Of a stretch of 36,925 nucleotides of DNA, positions 23,099-31,636 are shown piece by piece. Both the position numbers and the translations under genes were made by a program. Position 1 is the first letter of the stretch, and each line of letters begins with the position of its first letter. The stretch comes from Pseudoduganella buxea (GTDB taxonomy: Bacteria > Pseudomonadota > Gammaproteobacteria > Burkholderiales > Burkholderiaceae_D): assembly GCF_009720835.1 (NCBI RefSeq), contig NZ_WNKZ01000065.1, forward strand, positions 1-36,925, given 5' to 3'. The notes under the pieces are model-generated. The model was not told the origin of the DNA. It saw only the letters and a program-made list of their open reading frames with translations, and did no database searches.

Positions 23099-23698
23099 AT
23101 GAGCCGCCATTATAAATTTCGTGTGAACTCGAAAATTTCACTTGGCAGGACTGGTTGCACAGCCGGGTGCGGAATTGTTGGCAATCACGGGATCGATTTG
23201 CAAACAGAATTCCACGAAGCGAATCGATGGCAAACAATCGGGCACAGATCCAGCAGCAGGCCGCGATTGTCAGCTGAAACGCCTAATAGTTTGATTGAAA
23301 ACCTTAGCGTGTCCGACGCAAAGGCAATCGCAGCGCTGTTCTCGATATATCTCAATCATCCTACCACATTGTCGGAAACCCCGATCCGTCAGTGGCGCGT
23401 CAAAGGCGTGCATGAATGGACAGATGCAGTCGATGACGAAGATTGGAATGAGATATGTCTAAACACAAGTATTTTCGAAACTCGTATTCTTTATGCCAAC
23501 CGAAATCTGGAGTGCGAATTGCGCCGGTGGGTGGAGTATGACGGGCTACCGCCACCTGCGTTCATGGAAGCCCTGATCAAATTACGGAGCGTTTTCGCAT
23601 CAACTGCGGCGCAGGTGCCGCCTACCCCTGACTCTTCCAAGATCCCCAGCATATCTTTGTCTTCCACCTTATTAATGCAAGCAGATCGTGCAGTATAA
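23099..23698 (+). CDS. Hypothetical protein of unknown family
   Basis: A 199-residue protein. The second ATG of an ATGATG pair is chosen because GGAG lies six bases before it; an open frame extends upstream but lacks a better site. Residues about 70-165 look well structured (SVSDAKAIAALFSIYLNHP, RQWRVKGVHEWTDAVDDEDW, LECELRRWVEYDGLPPPAF), while both ends are low-complexity (the tail is rich in P, S and T). No catalytic motif is visible. It stands alone between gene-poor stretches. Confidence 0.6.
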   Translation: MSRHYKFRVNSKISLGRTGCTAGCGIVGNHGIDLQTEFHEANRWQTIGHRSSSRPRLSAETPNSLIENLSVSDAKAIAALFSIYLNHPTTLSETPIRQWRVKGVHEWTDAVDDEDWNEICLNTSIFETRILYANRNLECELRRWVEYDGLPPPAFMEALIKLRSVFASTAAQVPPTPDSSKIPSISLSSTLLMQADRAV

Positions 23699-24126
23699 CC
23701 ACCGAAGTTTCCTATAGAACAGAGTGTACCATTTGGCCGAAATTTAGATTGCCGCTTCTCGGCAAGGTGTGCGAATTGGCGCCTTGATAATCTTTAGAGC
23801 CATGTGCATTCACGATGATCCGACGACATCGACGAAGCGGGATCGCGAGCTTTCGCACCCAAATGATTCGATATAGATGCCACGGTCCTTGTAAGCGAGG
23901 ATTCATGCTACGACCGCACGGAAGCGGTCCAACTGGATCCAGCGACGAGGCCGATCACTGCCCATGTAGCACAACAGCAAAGTACTGTGGTACGCCGGCT
24001 GGAATCTGGCGCACCTTGCCCCCGATGTACTCGCTCGAATAGCCTGTCGCCATAGTGCGCCGCGTTGACGTACACGCCTGCCTTCACTTAGACGGCGTAA
24101 AGGTCAGGAAGTAGAAATTTGCAGCA
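23699..24126. other. Gene-free stretch
   Basis: 428 bases. A minus-strand frame of 32 codons (MATGYSSEYIGGKVRQIPAG... near 24053) reads protein-like but has no ribosome site. I see nothing else that can be supported. Confidence 0.35.
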
Positions 24127-24309
24127 ATGGCACCGGAGCAAACCGCGAAACGCATTAATCGAGCAGCGCGGGGGGGCAATGGGACCGAAGGCTGCGCATC
24201 GCGCCAAGCCCAGAGTATCTTCGCGAAAGCGAAAGCCGATGGCTGGGACGACGGTTGGGATGATGATGCGTTCGAATTATTCGCTCGCAGCGCATATCAA
24301 CTCGGCTAG
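24127..24309 (+). CDS. Possible 60-residue acidic-tailed protein
   Basis: A short frame, MAPEQTAKRINRAARGG... ending KADGWDDGWDDDAFELFARSAYQLG. The repeated GWDD and balanced basic N-terminus/acidic C-terminus look protein-like. There is no good ribosome site close to the ATG (AGGAAG is about 19 bases away). Nothing similar is recognised. It may be a remnant. Confidence 0.35.
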   Translation: MAPEQTAKRINRAARGGNGTEGCASRQAQSIFAKAKADGWDDGWDDDAFELFARSAYQLG

Positions 24310-24794
24310 ACACACCACGAGCAATGACGCGCACGGCATCCTCGCCATGCCGCTCTCTGCTAGAGGTGCGGCGACGCGGCGGCTAGGCACATCAAGTCGC
24401 GCGCAATGCATGTAACGCCAAGCGCCACTGCATCTTCTTGCGATTATCGGCACCGCAAAGCGATGGCGACTGCGAAGGCTGACACGAAGTCAGAATCGCT
24501 GACGAACTGTGCCGCCGTGCCGCGCCTTGTCGCACATCCGTCAAAAATCGGGCTCGCACGCACTATCCGACGTGTGCCGCCTATCAATGGCGGCGAATCG
24601 TTTGCTCGCATAGTGCGCAAGCAAACAGAACCACTCATCAGCACGGTGAGAAGCACAGCCCGCGCGCTCGGTCGAACTTGAAGACCCACCTGATGCCGGG
24701 ATACTGTTTTCAAGGTCTGCACAGACGACGCCAGGGGATCCATTTGTCGTGCGGCCCGCCCGTCCGCGATACGCACGTATACAGGGAGACCATG
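24310..24794. other. Gene-free stretch before the ATPase operon
   Basis: 485 bases with overlapping frames on both strands but none with a ribosome site or protein-like sequence. It presumably carries the promoter of the 24795-26816 gene group. Confidence 0.35.
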
Positions 24795-25088
24795 ATGAAG
24801 CCATATCGCTATATACCGGTTGACGTCGTCGGCATGACGAGCCTGGAAAGGGCATCCGACAGAGTCGTCATCATCAATTTTTCGTCGAGCAGCACCGCCG
24901 CTGAATTTCTTCTCCACGTCCGAGGGGTAGCAATCACCCGGGCACAGCGGGGTGCCGTTCAGATTCCGGCGATCTTGCAACCTCTTCCGTCAGAGGCCCG
25001 ACCTTACAGAACGCATGTCGGCCAAAACGTCGATACGCACGCGCGGCAGATCGCGCATGGGCATCACCGCATGAACAGAGGAGGCTGA
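24795..25088 (+). CDS. Small hypothetical protein coupled to the ATPase gene
   Basis: A 97-residue protein (MKPYRYIPVDVVGMTSLERAS...). GGGAG lies six bases before this ATG (another ATG is directly upstream). The first 60 residues look folded (DRVVIINFSSSSTAAEFLLHVRGVAI); the C-terminus is His/Arg-rich and ends MNRGG. Those last codons contain the GGAGG that serves the next gene, whose GTG begins two bases after this stop, so the two are translationally coupled. Family unknown; probably a partner of the ATPase. Confidence 0.55.
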   Translation: MKPYRYIPVDVVGMTSLERASDRVVIINFSSSSTAAEFLLHVRGVAITRAQRGAVQIPAILQPLPSEARPYRTHVGQNVDTHARQIAHGHHRMNRGG

Positions 25089-25089
25089 C

Positions 25090-26499
25090 GTGCAACAGCT
25101 GACGGCGGCTAGCAATCCCTTCCCTATCGAGGCGGTCTCCACCTACGGCAGTGCCAATATCACCTGCACGGCCTTGCACCACATGGATGCGGCGCAGAAC
25201 GAGCTGCGCCAGTATCTGGAGGCGCATTCCGTGGACACGACGCGCTACGGCGGCGCAATCGGCCTGCGGGGCATCCCCGGCGCCGGCAAGACCCACTTGC
25301 TGACGTGGCTGGGAACGACCTTGCGCCAGACCAGGACCTTTTGTGGCACGGTGCTGTACGCGAAGTGCGACTCCAGTGCCTTCTCCGCCCTGTGCTACCA
25401 GCTGATGATGGGCCTGGAGCGCCCCCTCCTGATCGAACTGATCCAGTTGGCCCTGCTGAACCTCGCCCGGCGCAAGGCCCGCGCGGCCAAGGTCACGGAA
25501 TCGCTGGCCGACCGACTCGAATCAATCGACGCGCTGGCCATCCCGCGGACCGAGATAAATATCAACCTGGAGCAGCTGCGCCACGAACTGGTGGGCGAGC
25601 TGGGCGACCGTACCGGCGCGCTCGAGACGGCCCGCATCCTGCTCGACGTTCCCGATGCCACGCTCGGTGCCGATGCCTACCGCTGGATCACGGGCCTCGG
25701 CGTCGACAACCCAGCGCAGCTGGGCGTGACACAGTCCGCGCGCGGCGCTGGCGAACATCCCGGCCCCCTGGAATTGGAAGCGGCCGCGATCACGGCGCTG
25801 GAAACCATCGCGGCCCTGCATCATCTTGCCGGCGTGCCGTTCGTTGTGCTGCTCGACCAGCTGGAAGTGCTGCTGAGCACGCCCGACCACGCGGCCTACC
25901 AGATGGTCAGTTCGCTAACGAAGAAGTTCGTCGAACAGCTGTCGCGGCAGTCGGCGCTGACGTTCATCGCCGGCATTCCCGAGGCGTGGAACCGCCAGAT
26001 GCGCGACGCGTCGGCCCGCATCCGCCAACGCGACCATATCCACGTGGGCGGCCTGTCCTGCGATGAGACCGCCCTGGTGCTGAACGCCTACATGAAGGAG
26101 CGCCCCCACCTGCCCGACTTCGGAGACAGCGCGGTACGGCAGATCCACCAGCTGTCCGGCGGTAGTCCCCGGGAAGCCCTGCGCATCGCCCACAACCTGT
26201 TCGCCCGGATCGTCGGCCTGCCTACCCCCACGGCGGCGCGCTCGACAGGCAAGGTGATGGCGTTCGGCTTCGACGACGACGCGCCGACCGAAACCTTTTA
26301 TGTCGAGATCGAGACCGGCAGTGGCCGCGAGAAGCATTTGGCTAATGGTCCTGTCGTCCCGTCGTTCGAGCGCGATGGCATCGACATCGGCGATACGATC
26401 AAGATCGAGCTCGGGACCGATGGACGCATCGTCGCGATTCATCGCGTAGCACCGGCCGAAACACTGTCGGCGGCGCAACGGACGGCGCTAGCCACGTGA
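25090..26499 (+). CDS. P-loop ATPase of unknown role
   Basis: A 469-residue protein started at a GTG with GGAGG six bases upstream. It has Walker A GIPGAGKT (61-68) and Walker B FVVLLDQLE (251-259), then FIAGIPEAW as a probable sensor strand and LSGGSPREALRIAHNL as a sensor-2-like helix, giving an AAA+/STAND-like ATPase domain of about 360 residues. A small all-beta C-terminal domain follows (FYVEIETG, DIGDTIKIELGTDGRIVAIHRV), which resembles an OB- or cold-shock-type fold. It lies between a small coupled partner and ruvB. The ATPase call is firm, the function open: DNA mobilisation, partition and phage defence are all possible. Confidence 0.8.
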   Translation: MQQLTAASNPFPIEAVSTYGSANITCTALHHMDAAQNELRQYLEAHSVDTTRYGGAIGLRGIPGAGKTHLLTWLGTTLRQTRTFCGTVLYAKCDSSAFSALCYQLMMGLERPLLIELIQLALLNLARRKARAAKVTESLADRLESIDALAIPRTEININLEQLRHELVGELGDRTGALETARILLDVPDATLGADAYRWITGLGVDNPAQLGVTQSARGAGEHPGPLELEAAAITALETIAALHHLAGVPFVVLLDQLEVLLSTPDHAAYQMVSSLTKKFVEQLSRQSALTFIAGIPEAWNRQMRDASARIRQRDHIHVGGLSCDETALVLNAYMKERPHLPDFGDSAVRQIHQLSGGSPREALRIAHNLFARIVGLPTPTAARSTGKVMAFGFDDDAPTETFYVEIETGSGREKHLANGPVVPSFERDGIDIGDTIKIELGTDGRIVAIHRVAPAETLSAAQRTALAT

Positions 26500-26532
26500 C
26501 GCGACCGCAATGGGCGCACCTGGAAGTCGAAG

Positions 26533-26691
26533 TTGAACCACGCTTGGAGGACAGGCAACTATCGCAGATACGGCGCGCAGGAACAATCCGGCCTACTCCA
26601 ACAGGTGCGCAATCAGCTCGGGCCTGCTTGGCTGCGGCGCATGCCCGCAGCGGAGCTCGACGCACCGAAAGAGCGCAGGCACGGACCGTGA
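26533..26691 (+). CDS. Possible small plasmid-type protein
   Basis: A 52-codon frame from TTG, in the same frame as the ATPase and just after its stop. It reads NHAWRTGNYRRYG, then LLQQVRNQLGPAWLRRM. The pattern of a helical start and a QVRNQLGPAWL motif resembles small hypothetical proteins I associate with plasmids and islands. GGAAG six bases before the TTG could act as ribosome site. A similar but broken sequence (LDQQARFSLAP) occurs near 30680. The start codon is weak, so this is tentative. Confidence 0.35.
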   Translation: MNHAWRTGNYRRYGAQEQSGLLQQVRNQLGPAWLRRMPAAELDAPKERRHGP

Positions 26692-26816
26692 CGCAGCAAC
26701 AGTTCGACGTGGCGGCGCAAGCGCCAGCAGCATCGCAAAGGATCTACGACACCCAGGAGAATGAAGTTGTGCAGGACAACACTATTCGACGATGCACACC
26801 GGGGCCATTCCAGTAA
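26688..26816 (+). CDS. Possible 42-residue protein
   Basis: A short frame starting at a GTG that overlaps the preceding stop (GTGA): MTQQQFDVAAQAPAASQRIYDTQENEVVQD... and a stop at 26816. The overlap chain with the two preceding frames is the main support. No family or motif is recognised, and a longer frame from 26496 through this region reads less like protein. Confidence 0.3.
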   Translation: MTQQQFDVAAQAPAASQRIYDTQENEVVQDNTIRRCTPGPFQ

Positions 26817-26959
26817 CGATAACGATTGCGCTGGAAGTGTTCAAACGAGCATAGCGGCATTGATGCCAACGACCCGCGTCTTCGGCACCGGCGCTCCGCC
26901 AGGATGCGTCACTCCAAAACTGCTTTACGCGCTCTGATTACCGAACGTACCAGCGAGAG

Positions 26960-28003
26960 ATGACCATCCAGTTTGACAATTTCACAGCGCAGCGCGTCGT
27001 CGATACCGCCCCGTCGTCGCCGAGCGACGAAGCGATCGAACGGGCCTTGCGCCCGAAACTGCTCGATGAATACGTCGGCCAGGAGAAGATTCGCGGCCAG
27101 CTGGAGATCTTCATCTCGGCCGCCAGGAAGCGCAGCGAGGCGCTCGATCACACCTTGCTGTTCGGGCCTCCGGGCCTGGGCAAGACGACGCTCGCCAACA
27201 TCATCGCGCGCGAGATGGGCGTGAACCTGCGCCAGACCTCCGGCCCCGTTCTGGAACGCCCGGGCGACCTGGCCGCGCTGCTGACGAACCTGGAAGCGAA
27301 CGATGTGCTGTTCATCGACGAGATCCACCGCTTGTCGCCCGTGGTCGAGGAAATCTTGTACCCGGCGCTGGAGGACTACCAGATCGACATCATGATCGGC
27401 GAATGCGCGGCGGTCCGTTCCGTCAAGCTGGACCTGCAGCCCTTCACCCTGGTGGGCGCCACCACGCGCGCCGGCATGCTAACCAACCCGCTGCGCGACC
27501 GCTTCGGCATCGTCGCCCGGCTGGAGTTTTACACCACCGAGGAACTGGCCAAGATCGTCATGCGCAGCGCGGCGCTGTTGAAGGCTCCGATCGACGCCAG
27601 CGGCGCGCTGGAAATCGCCCGCCGCGCGCGCGGCACGCCTCGTATCGCCAACCGCCTGCTACGCCGGGTACGCGATTTCGCCGAAGTGAAAAGCAATGGC
27701 GGCATCACGAAGGACGTCGCCGACGCCGCCCTGATCATGCTCGACGTCGACACGGCGGGCTTCGATGTGATGGACCGCAAGCTGCTCGAAGCGGTGCTGT
27801 ACAAGTTCAATGGCGGCCCGGTCGGCATCTGCAACCTGGCCGCCGCTATCGGAGAACCAGAAGATACAATCGAAGACATTCTGGAACCGTACCTTGTTCA
27901 GCAGGGTTATCTGCAACGTTCACCGCGCGGCCGGGTCGCCACAGCAAGCACGTACCGGCATTTCGGCCAATCGCCGCCGGCTACTTTGGAGAATCTCGGG
28001 TAG
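26960..28003 (+). CDS. ruvB: Holliday junction branch-migration helicase RuvB (orphan copy)
   Basis: A 347-residue full-length RuvB, the AAA+ motor that drives branch migration with RuvA. Visible are Walker A GPPGLGKTT (69-77), Walker B LFIDEIH (117-123), sensor 1 GATTRAG (166-172), the arginine finger in PLRDRFG, sensor 2 RGTPRIANR, and the C-terminal winged helix (DTIEDILEPYLVQQGYLQRSPRGR). The usual MIGEGPAARS loop reads MIGECAAVRS here, losing Gly-Pro. No ruvA or ruvC is nearby; neighbours are an ATPase and a ParB-like gene, so this is probably an extra, element-borne copy. The ribosome site is poor (GCGAGAG adjoining the ATG). Confidence 0.95.
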   Translation: MTIQFDNFTAQRVVDTAPSSPSDEAIERALRPKLLDEYVGQEKIRGQLEIFISAARKRSEALDHTLLFGPPGLGKTTLANIIAREMGVNLRQTSGPVLERPGDLAALLTNLEANDVLFIDEIHRLSPVVEEILYPALEDYQIDIMIGECAAVRSVKLDLQPFTLVGATTRAGMLTNPLRDRFGIVARLEFYTTEELAKIVMRSAALLKAPIDASGALEIARRARGTPRIANRLLRRVRDFAEVKSNGGITKDVADAALIMLDVDTAGFDVMDRKLLEAVLYKFNGGPVGICNLAAAIGEPEDTIEDILEPYLVQQGYLQRSPRGRVATASTYRHFGQSPPATLENLG

Positions 28004-28226
28004 TCGGTTTATGTTTCCGCGGGGGGTGGGGACCATTCATCGCTTGCCGTGACATCGATCCTGCGTGCCGGCATCCACTTTGCCACCTTCCCCTCCAAAT
28101 CATGCGCCCCCTCCCTGGCCGCAGGTCCCGCGTTCCGTGCAAACCCATCCGCACCAAGACCTCGTGGCAGAAGATGGCGTTCGGAACATGGCCGAGGACC
28201 TCGGCGAAACACCACCATGACGACAT

Positions 28227-28264
28227 CAGCAGGGACCCAGTTGACGTTGGCTAGGTCCCTGCTG
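28227..28264. terminator. Hairpin downstream of ruvB
   Basis: CAGCAGGGAC (28227-28236) and GTCCCTGCTG (28255-28264) form a perfect 10-bp stem; the loop contains a further CCA/TGG pairing. No U-tract on either strand. It may end ruvB transcription or the opposing minus-strand transcript. Confidence 0.5.
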
Positions 28265-28286
28265 GCCTTGAGCTGATCGATGCTTG

Positions 28287-28428
28287 ACCTTGAAGTGTGG
28301 GCCTTCGAGTGTAAAACTACAGTGCTTCATGTGAGAATCGCTCTCGCAACGCTCTCGGTAAGAATGATCGCGAGGTCGCTTCCGAGATTCCGCACGCAGC
28401 GCGTGTGGCGTGGCCCACGAAACGCGCC
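28287..28428. repeat. Hairpin-bearing repeat, copy A
   Basis: Aligns by eye with copy B (33768-33905) over its full length, from ACCTTG through GTGAG-A-ATCG-CT-CTCGC, CGGTAAGA and TTCCGAG to CACGAAACGCGCC. The hairpin arms differ from copy C but still pair in RNA (one G-U), which suggests selection on the structure. Confidence 0.55.
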
Positions 28429-28664
28429 TTCTAAATTGATCTGCTTGTTTGGTCAATCTTCCGAACCAGGCCTTTTACCTGGCACCTGGTTTGCTTCGTC
28501 TGCGTCGGCGCGCTTCCACGTCCTGCAGACATTTCCGATAGCGAACATCACGGCAGACTACCAATCGCCTGCCGCTGCGCGTTCGCACCCGCCCTTAGCA
28601 ACCGTCCTACGCGGCCTGCGGCTTCGCGGAAGCGGTTGCGCTTAACAGTCTCAAGGAACACATC

Positions 28665-30590
28665 ATGGACACCGCTCAATCCACCACGTCAAAAGACGCT
28701 GGCGTTCATCGACACCGCGCGCAGTTAGCTGCTAACGCGGAGACCGCGTTGCGACACGCGACGATCCGCCACGCCCGCCACGACCAAATGGTCGTAAGCA
28801 AATATAACGTGCGCAAACGGCAACCGGACAACACTGTGCTCAAAGGGCTCGTGATTACGCACGGCGTGCTACAGAACCTGATCTGCTTTGAACAACTGAA
28901 AAATGGGAAGCCGACTGGGCTGCTCGAGATTGTGAGCGGCCGACAGAGACATACCGTCGTTGGCGAAGCCATCGCCGAGGGGCTTTTGCCCGAAGATTAC
29001 GGAATCCCCTATCTGCTGGTCACCGAAGACGAGGCCATCGATATTAGCTTGGCAGAGAACTGCGGCCGTGTCGACATGCATCCCGCCGATCTTGCCGATG
29101 CCATGCTGGCACTGGCCCAGCACGGGCGGGCCATCGATGACATCGCGTTGACCTACAGCCTGGCCCCGATCGAAGTAAGGCGCCGTCTGAAGCTGGCAAA
29201 GGTGGCGCCCCGACTGTTCGAACTGTATCGAAATGATCAGGCGACCCTTCAACAAATGATCGCGCTGACCATTACAGACAGTCACAAAGCGCAGGAACAC
29301 GCATGGGAAGCACTGCCAGCAAATCGGCGGATGCCAGCGGAACTCCGGCGGCTACTTACGTCGCGGGCAATCGATATCAGCACCGACCGGCTAGGCAAAT
29401 ACGTTGGCATGCCGGCCTATGAACATGCGGGCGGTGTGATCCGACGTGATCTATTCAGCGACACGGGCACTGGTTACATCGAGGACACCGCGTTGTTGTA
29501 TCGCCTCGCCACTAACAAGCTCCAACGCTACCGCGATAAGTTGATGAAGTCGGAAAAGCTGCACTGGGTCGATATGGAACTGGACGGTGGCCCGGCTCTT
29601 TCCCAATACCGTAACGTGCGACACATTCCTGCTCCGCTGAGCGAACAGCAAACTCTCTGGTTGAATGCCATGCAGGAGCGCCTCGCATTGCTCGACGAAC
29701 GGCTGGCAGCAATCGATGATGACGAAAATGACGCCAGCTATCAAGACATCGTATCCGAGCGAGATGAACTGGTCGCACAGCTGCACGCGATCCACTACAC
29801 CCGGTCGCTGATACCTCATCCAGAGGACCTCCCCCTCGCCGGCGCTGTGGTCTATGTGGGCGCAGACGGCGTGGTTCAAGTAGTGCGCCACCTTATGCGC
29901 CCCGGGGATGCGGACAAGATGCGGGGGCCTACGCAAGAGCCAGCGGCGGCGCCGGTGCGGCCCCGTGCCACGGTGCCTCCTGAAGATCGCCTCACCCCGG
30001 ACCTGATATCACACCGGACAGCGGCCCTGCAGGCGGAACTGATCGACAAGGCTGATATCGCGCTGCGTTACGTAACGTACGTACTGGTTCAACAAGTACT
30101 GGCGGCGGGCGCTGCCACGGCAATGGCGCAGATTCAATTGGTCAGGTCGCCATTAGTCGGCACTGCGGCCTCTGGACCGGCCGCGAAGGCAATCGCCGAA
30201 CGTCGTAGCGCTCTGGGCGCTCTGTTGCCTTCCGACGGCAAATCACTCCTGACCTGGATGACCGAGCAGGATGACGCTACCGTTCTCCAGATCCTTGCCT
30301 ACTGCGTAGCTACCGCAATCGATACCAAGCGAACGGACGCGAAATCCTCACCTGAGTTTCGGGTATTGGCACAGGCGCTAAAACTTGAAATGCGTAAGTG
30401 GTGGTCGCCAACCGCCGCCCACTACTTCAAACATCTGACGAAAGCCAAGATGATCGAGATCGTCCGAACAGCGATATCGGACGAAGCAGCGGTGCCGTTG
30501 GAGAAATTGCCAAAGGAAGTAGTCGCTTGCGCCGCCGAACGGGCACTGTCCAACTCACGATGGTTGCCGACAGCCCTACGTATTGACTAA
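28665..30590 (+). CDS. Large ParB-like partition/regulatory protein
   Basis: A 641-residue protein with AAGGA seven bases before the ATG. An N-terminal ParB/Srx-like domain holds SKYNVRKRQPDN, GVLQNLICFEQL, LEIVSGRQRHTVV (the box II Arg cluster) and EAIDISLAENCGRVDMHPAD. A KorB/ParB helix-turn-helix follows (IDDIALTYSLAPIEVRRRLKLAKV). The long C-terminal region contains a predicted coiled coil (QERLALLDERLAAIDDDEND...) and ends SRWLPTALRID, typical of the 600-700 residue ParB-like proteins of large plasmids and ICEs. No ParA is in the window, so it may be a DNA-binding regulator or act with a distant ParA. A hairpin follows the stop immediately. Confidence 0.85.
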   Translation: MDTAQSTTSKDAGVHRHRAQLAANAETALRHATIRHARHDQMVVSKYNVRKRQPDNTVLKGLVITHGVLQNLICFEQLKNGKPTGLLEIVSGRQRHTVVGEAIAEGLLPEDYGIPYLLVTEDEAIDISLAENCGRVDMHPADLADAMLALAQHGRAIDDIALTYSLAPIEVRRRLKLAKVAPRLFELYRNDQATLQQMIALTITDSHKAQEHAWEALPANRRMPAELRRLLTSRAIDISTDRLGKYVGMPAYEHAGGVIRRDLFSDTGTGYIEDTALLYRLATNKLQRYRDKLMKSEKLHWVDMELDGGPALSQYRNVRHIPAPLSEQQTLWLNAMQERLALLDERLAAIDDDENDASYQDIVSERDELVAQLHAIHYTRSLIPHPEDLPLAGAVVYVGADGVVQVVRHLMRPGDADKMRGPTQEPAAAPVRPRATVPPEDRLTPDLISHRTAALQAELIDKADIALRYVTYVLVQQVLAAGAATAMAQIQLVRSPLVGTAASGPAAKAIAERRSALGALLPSDGKSLLTWMTEQDDATVLQILAYCVATAIDTKRTDAKSSPEFRVLAQALKLEMRKWWSPTAAHYFKHLTKAKMIEIVRTAISDEAAVPLEKLPKEVVACAAERALSNSRWLPTALRID

Positions 30591-31140
30591 GTCCTAACTG
30601 TCCACCACTGCGCGTGGCGGACAGTTTCACCGGCACCGTCAGCTGGCAAAGGGATCCACAAACGCCGGAGATCAGGGCTGGACCAACAGGCGCGCTTCAG
30701 CCTGGCCCCGCGATATCGCCTGGGCGGCGGACGCCGCCGAGGATACAAGCCCACGACCCTCCACTGCGTGCGGCCAGCGAATTGGTGTGGAACCACCGGA
30801 TCGGTTTCTCAACTCGTAATCCTGCGATTAGGGCGGGCGCGGCACCCTGCAGTAATGCAGGAGAACAGAGCGGGCGACCGCGTATTGGTGCGGGCCAGCC
30901 ACAAGCGACGTCAAGCGTTCGCTTCAGCGTTATGAGGCTTTGAAATTGCCGATTGTGCGACGACGTTAACTCAGCGTTCGCGGGTGCAGTGAATTGCTAC
31001 TGTCGGCCCAACAACCCTACTCGCATCATTTTGTTTCAGCGATGTCTACAGCGTCCAAGGGGCGACCACTGGCAACCGCGTCAACTGAAAGTACTGTAGT
31101 ACCGGGCGCGCATGTTCTGGTGCCTGGTTCGGAGGAGGTT
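30591..31140. other. Gene-free stretch after the ParB-like terminator
   Basis: 550 bases. Near 30674-30760 a broken frame (RRRSGLDQQARFSLAPRYRLGG) resembles the small protein proposed at 26533-26691, suggesting a decayed paralogue. Nothing else is supported. Confidence 0.35.
30596..30627 (+). terminator. Terminator hairpin after the ParB-like gene
   Basis: AACTGTCC-(A)-CCAC and GTGG-(C)-GGACAGTT form a long stem with one mismatch around TGCGC, beginning within ten bases of the stop and followed by a short T run. This is the most terminator-like hairpin in the right segment. Confidence 0.65.
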
Positions 31141-31392
31141 ATGGATGTTCGTCAACCATGTCGGCCTGATGCCAACGCGCGTCAGGCCGACGGAAATATA
31201 TTTCGTGTTACCGTCGACTTTGAATTTGGCACCGAGCACCGAACCGTCGTTTGGGCCAGACAACCTCACGATAGGGAAATCTACTTGTTCGCCCTGACCG
31301 ATATGCGAACTAGTGCAGGTGCGGGGCTTGTCGGTAAGGTGCTGCGCTGGAAAGTGGAGCCGCTTTCGGCAGCAGCCAGTAGCGACACTTAA
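31141..31392 (+). CDS. Small hypothetical protein
   Basis: An 83-residue protein. The internal ATG at 31141 is chosen over an open upstream frame because GGAGGAGG lies directly before it. The core reads IFRVTVDFEFGTEHRTVVWARQPHDREIYLFALTD, an alternating beta-strand pattern with a final LRWKVEPL strand, suggesting a small beta-rich domain. Family not recognised. A perfect 10-bp hairpin follows 12 bases after the stop, so it is a monocistronic unit. Confidence 0.6.
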   Translation: MDVRQPCRPDANARQADGNIFRVTVDFEFGTEHRTVVWARQPHDREIYLFALTDMRTSAGAGLVGKVLRWKVEPLSAAASSDT

Positions 31393-31404
31393 GATGTAGC
31401 GATA

Positions 31405-31436
31405 TCCCCTGGCGGTGGACTAAACGCGCCAGGGGA
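31405..31436 (+). terminator. Hairpin after the 31141 gene
   Basis: TCCCCTGGCG (31405-31414) and CGCCAGGGGA (31427-31436) make a perfect 10-bp stem with a 12-base loop. No U-tract. Confidence 0.6.
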
Positions 31437-31636
31437 ATCACCGATCCACCGGTCGCCTCAAGCGGCGCAACGCCGGGCCAAGCCAATCCATGCAGCGGCA
31501 TCTGCGGTCGTTCTCAGCACACTGCCGGCTCGTGCGAGTTGGGAGCGTCGATCGTTGCCACGCCGCACCTGCCCTCAGAACACCACTGCACGGGTCAGCT
31601 TATGATCATTGTGAACGCTGCGTGCATGTACAGCGC

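Larger units (their letters stand above)
28004..28664. other. Intergenic region between ruvB and the ParB-like gene
   Basis: 661 bases without a firm gene. It holds a strong hairpin (28227-28264) and copy A of the three-fold hairpin repeat (28287-28428). A minus-strand frame MKHCSFTLEG... (28330 to 28226) corresponds in position to the zinc-ribbon gene start of copy C but lacks its cysteine pairs, so it is probably decayed. Confidence 0.45.
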
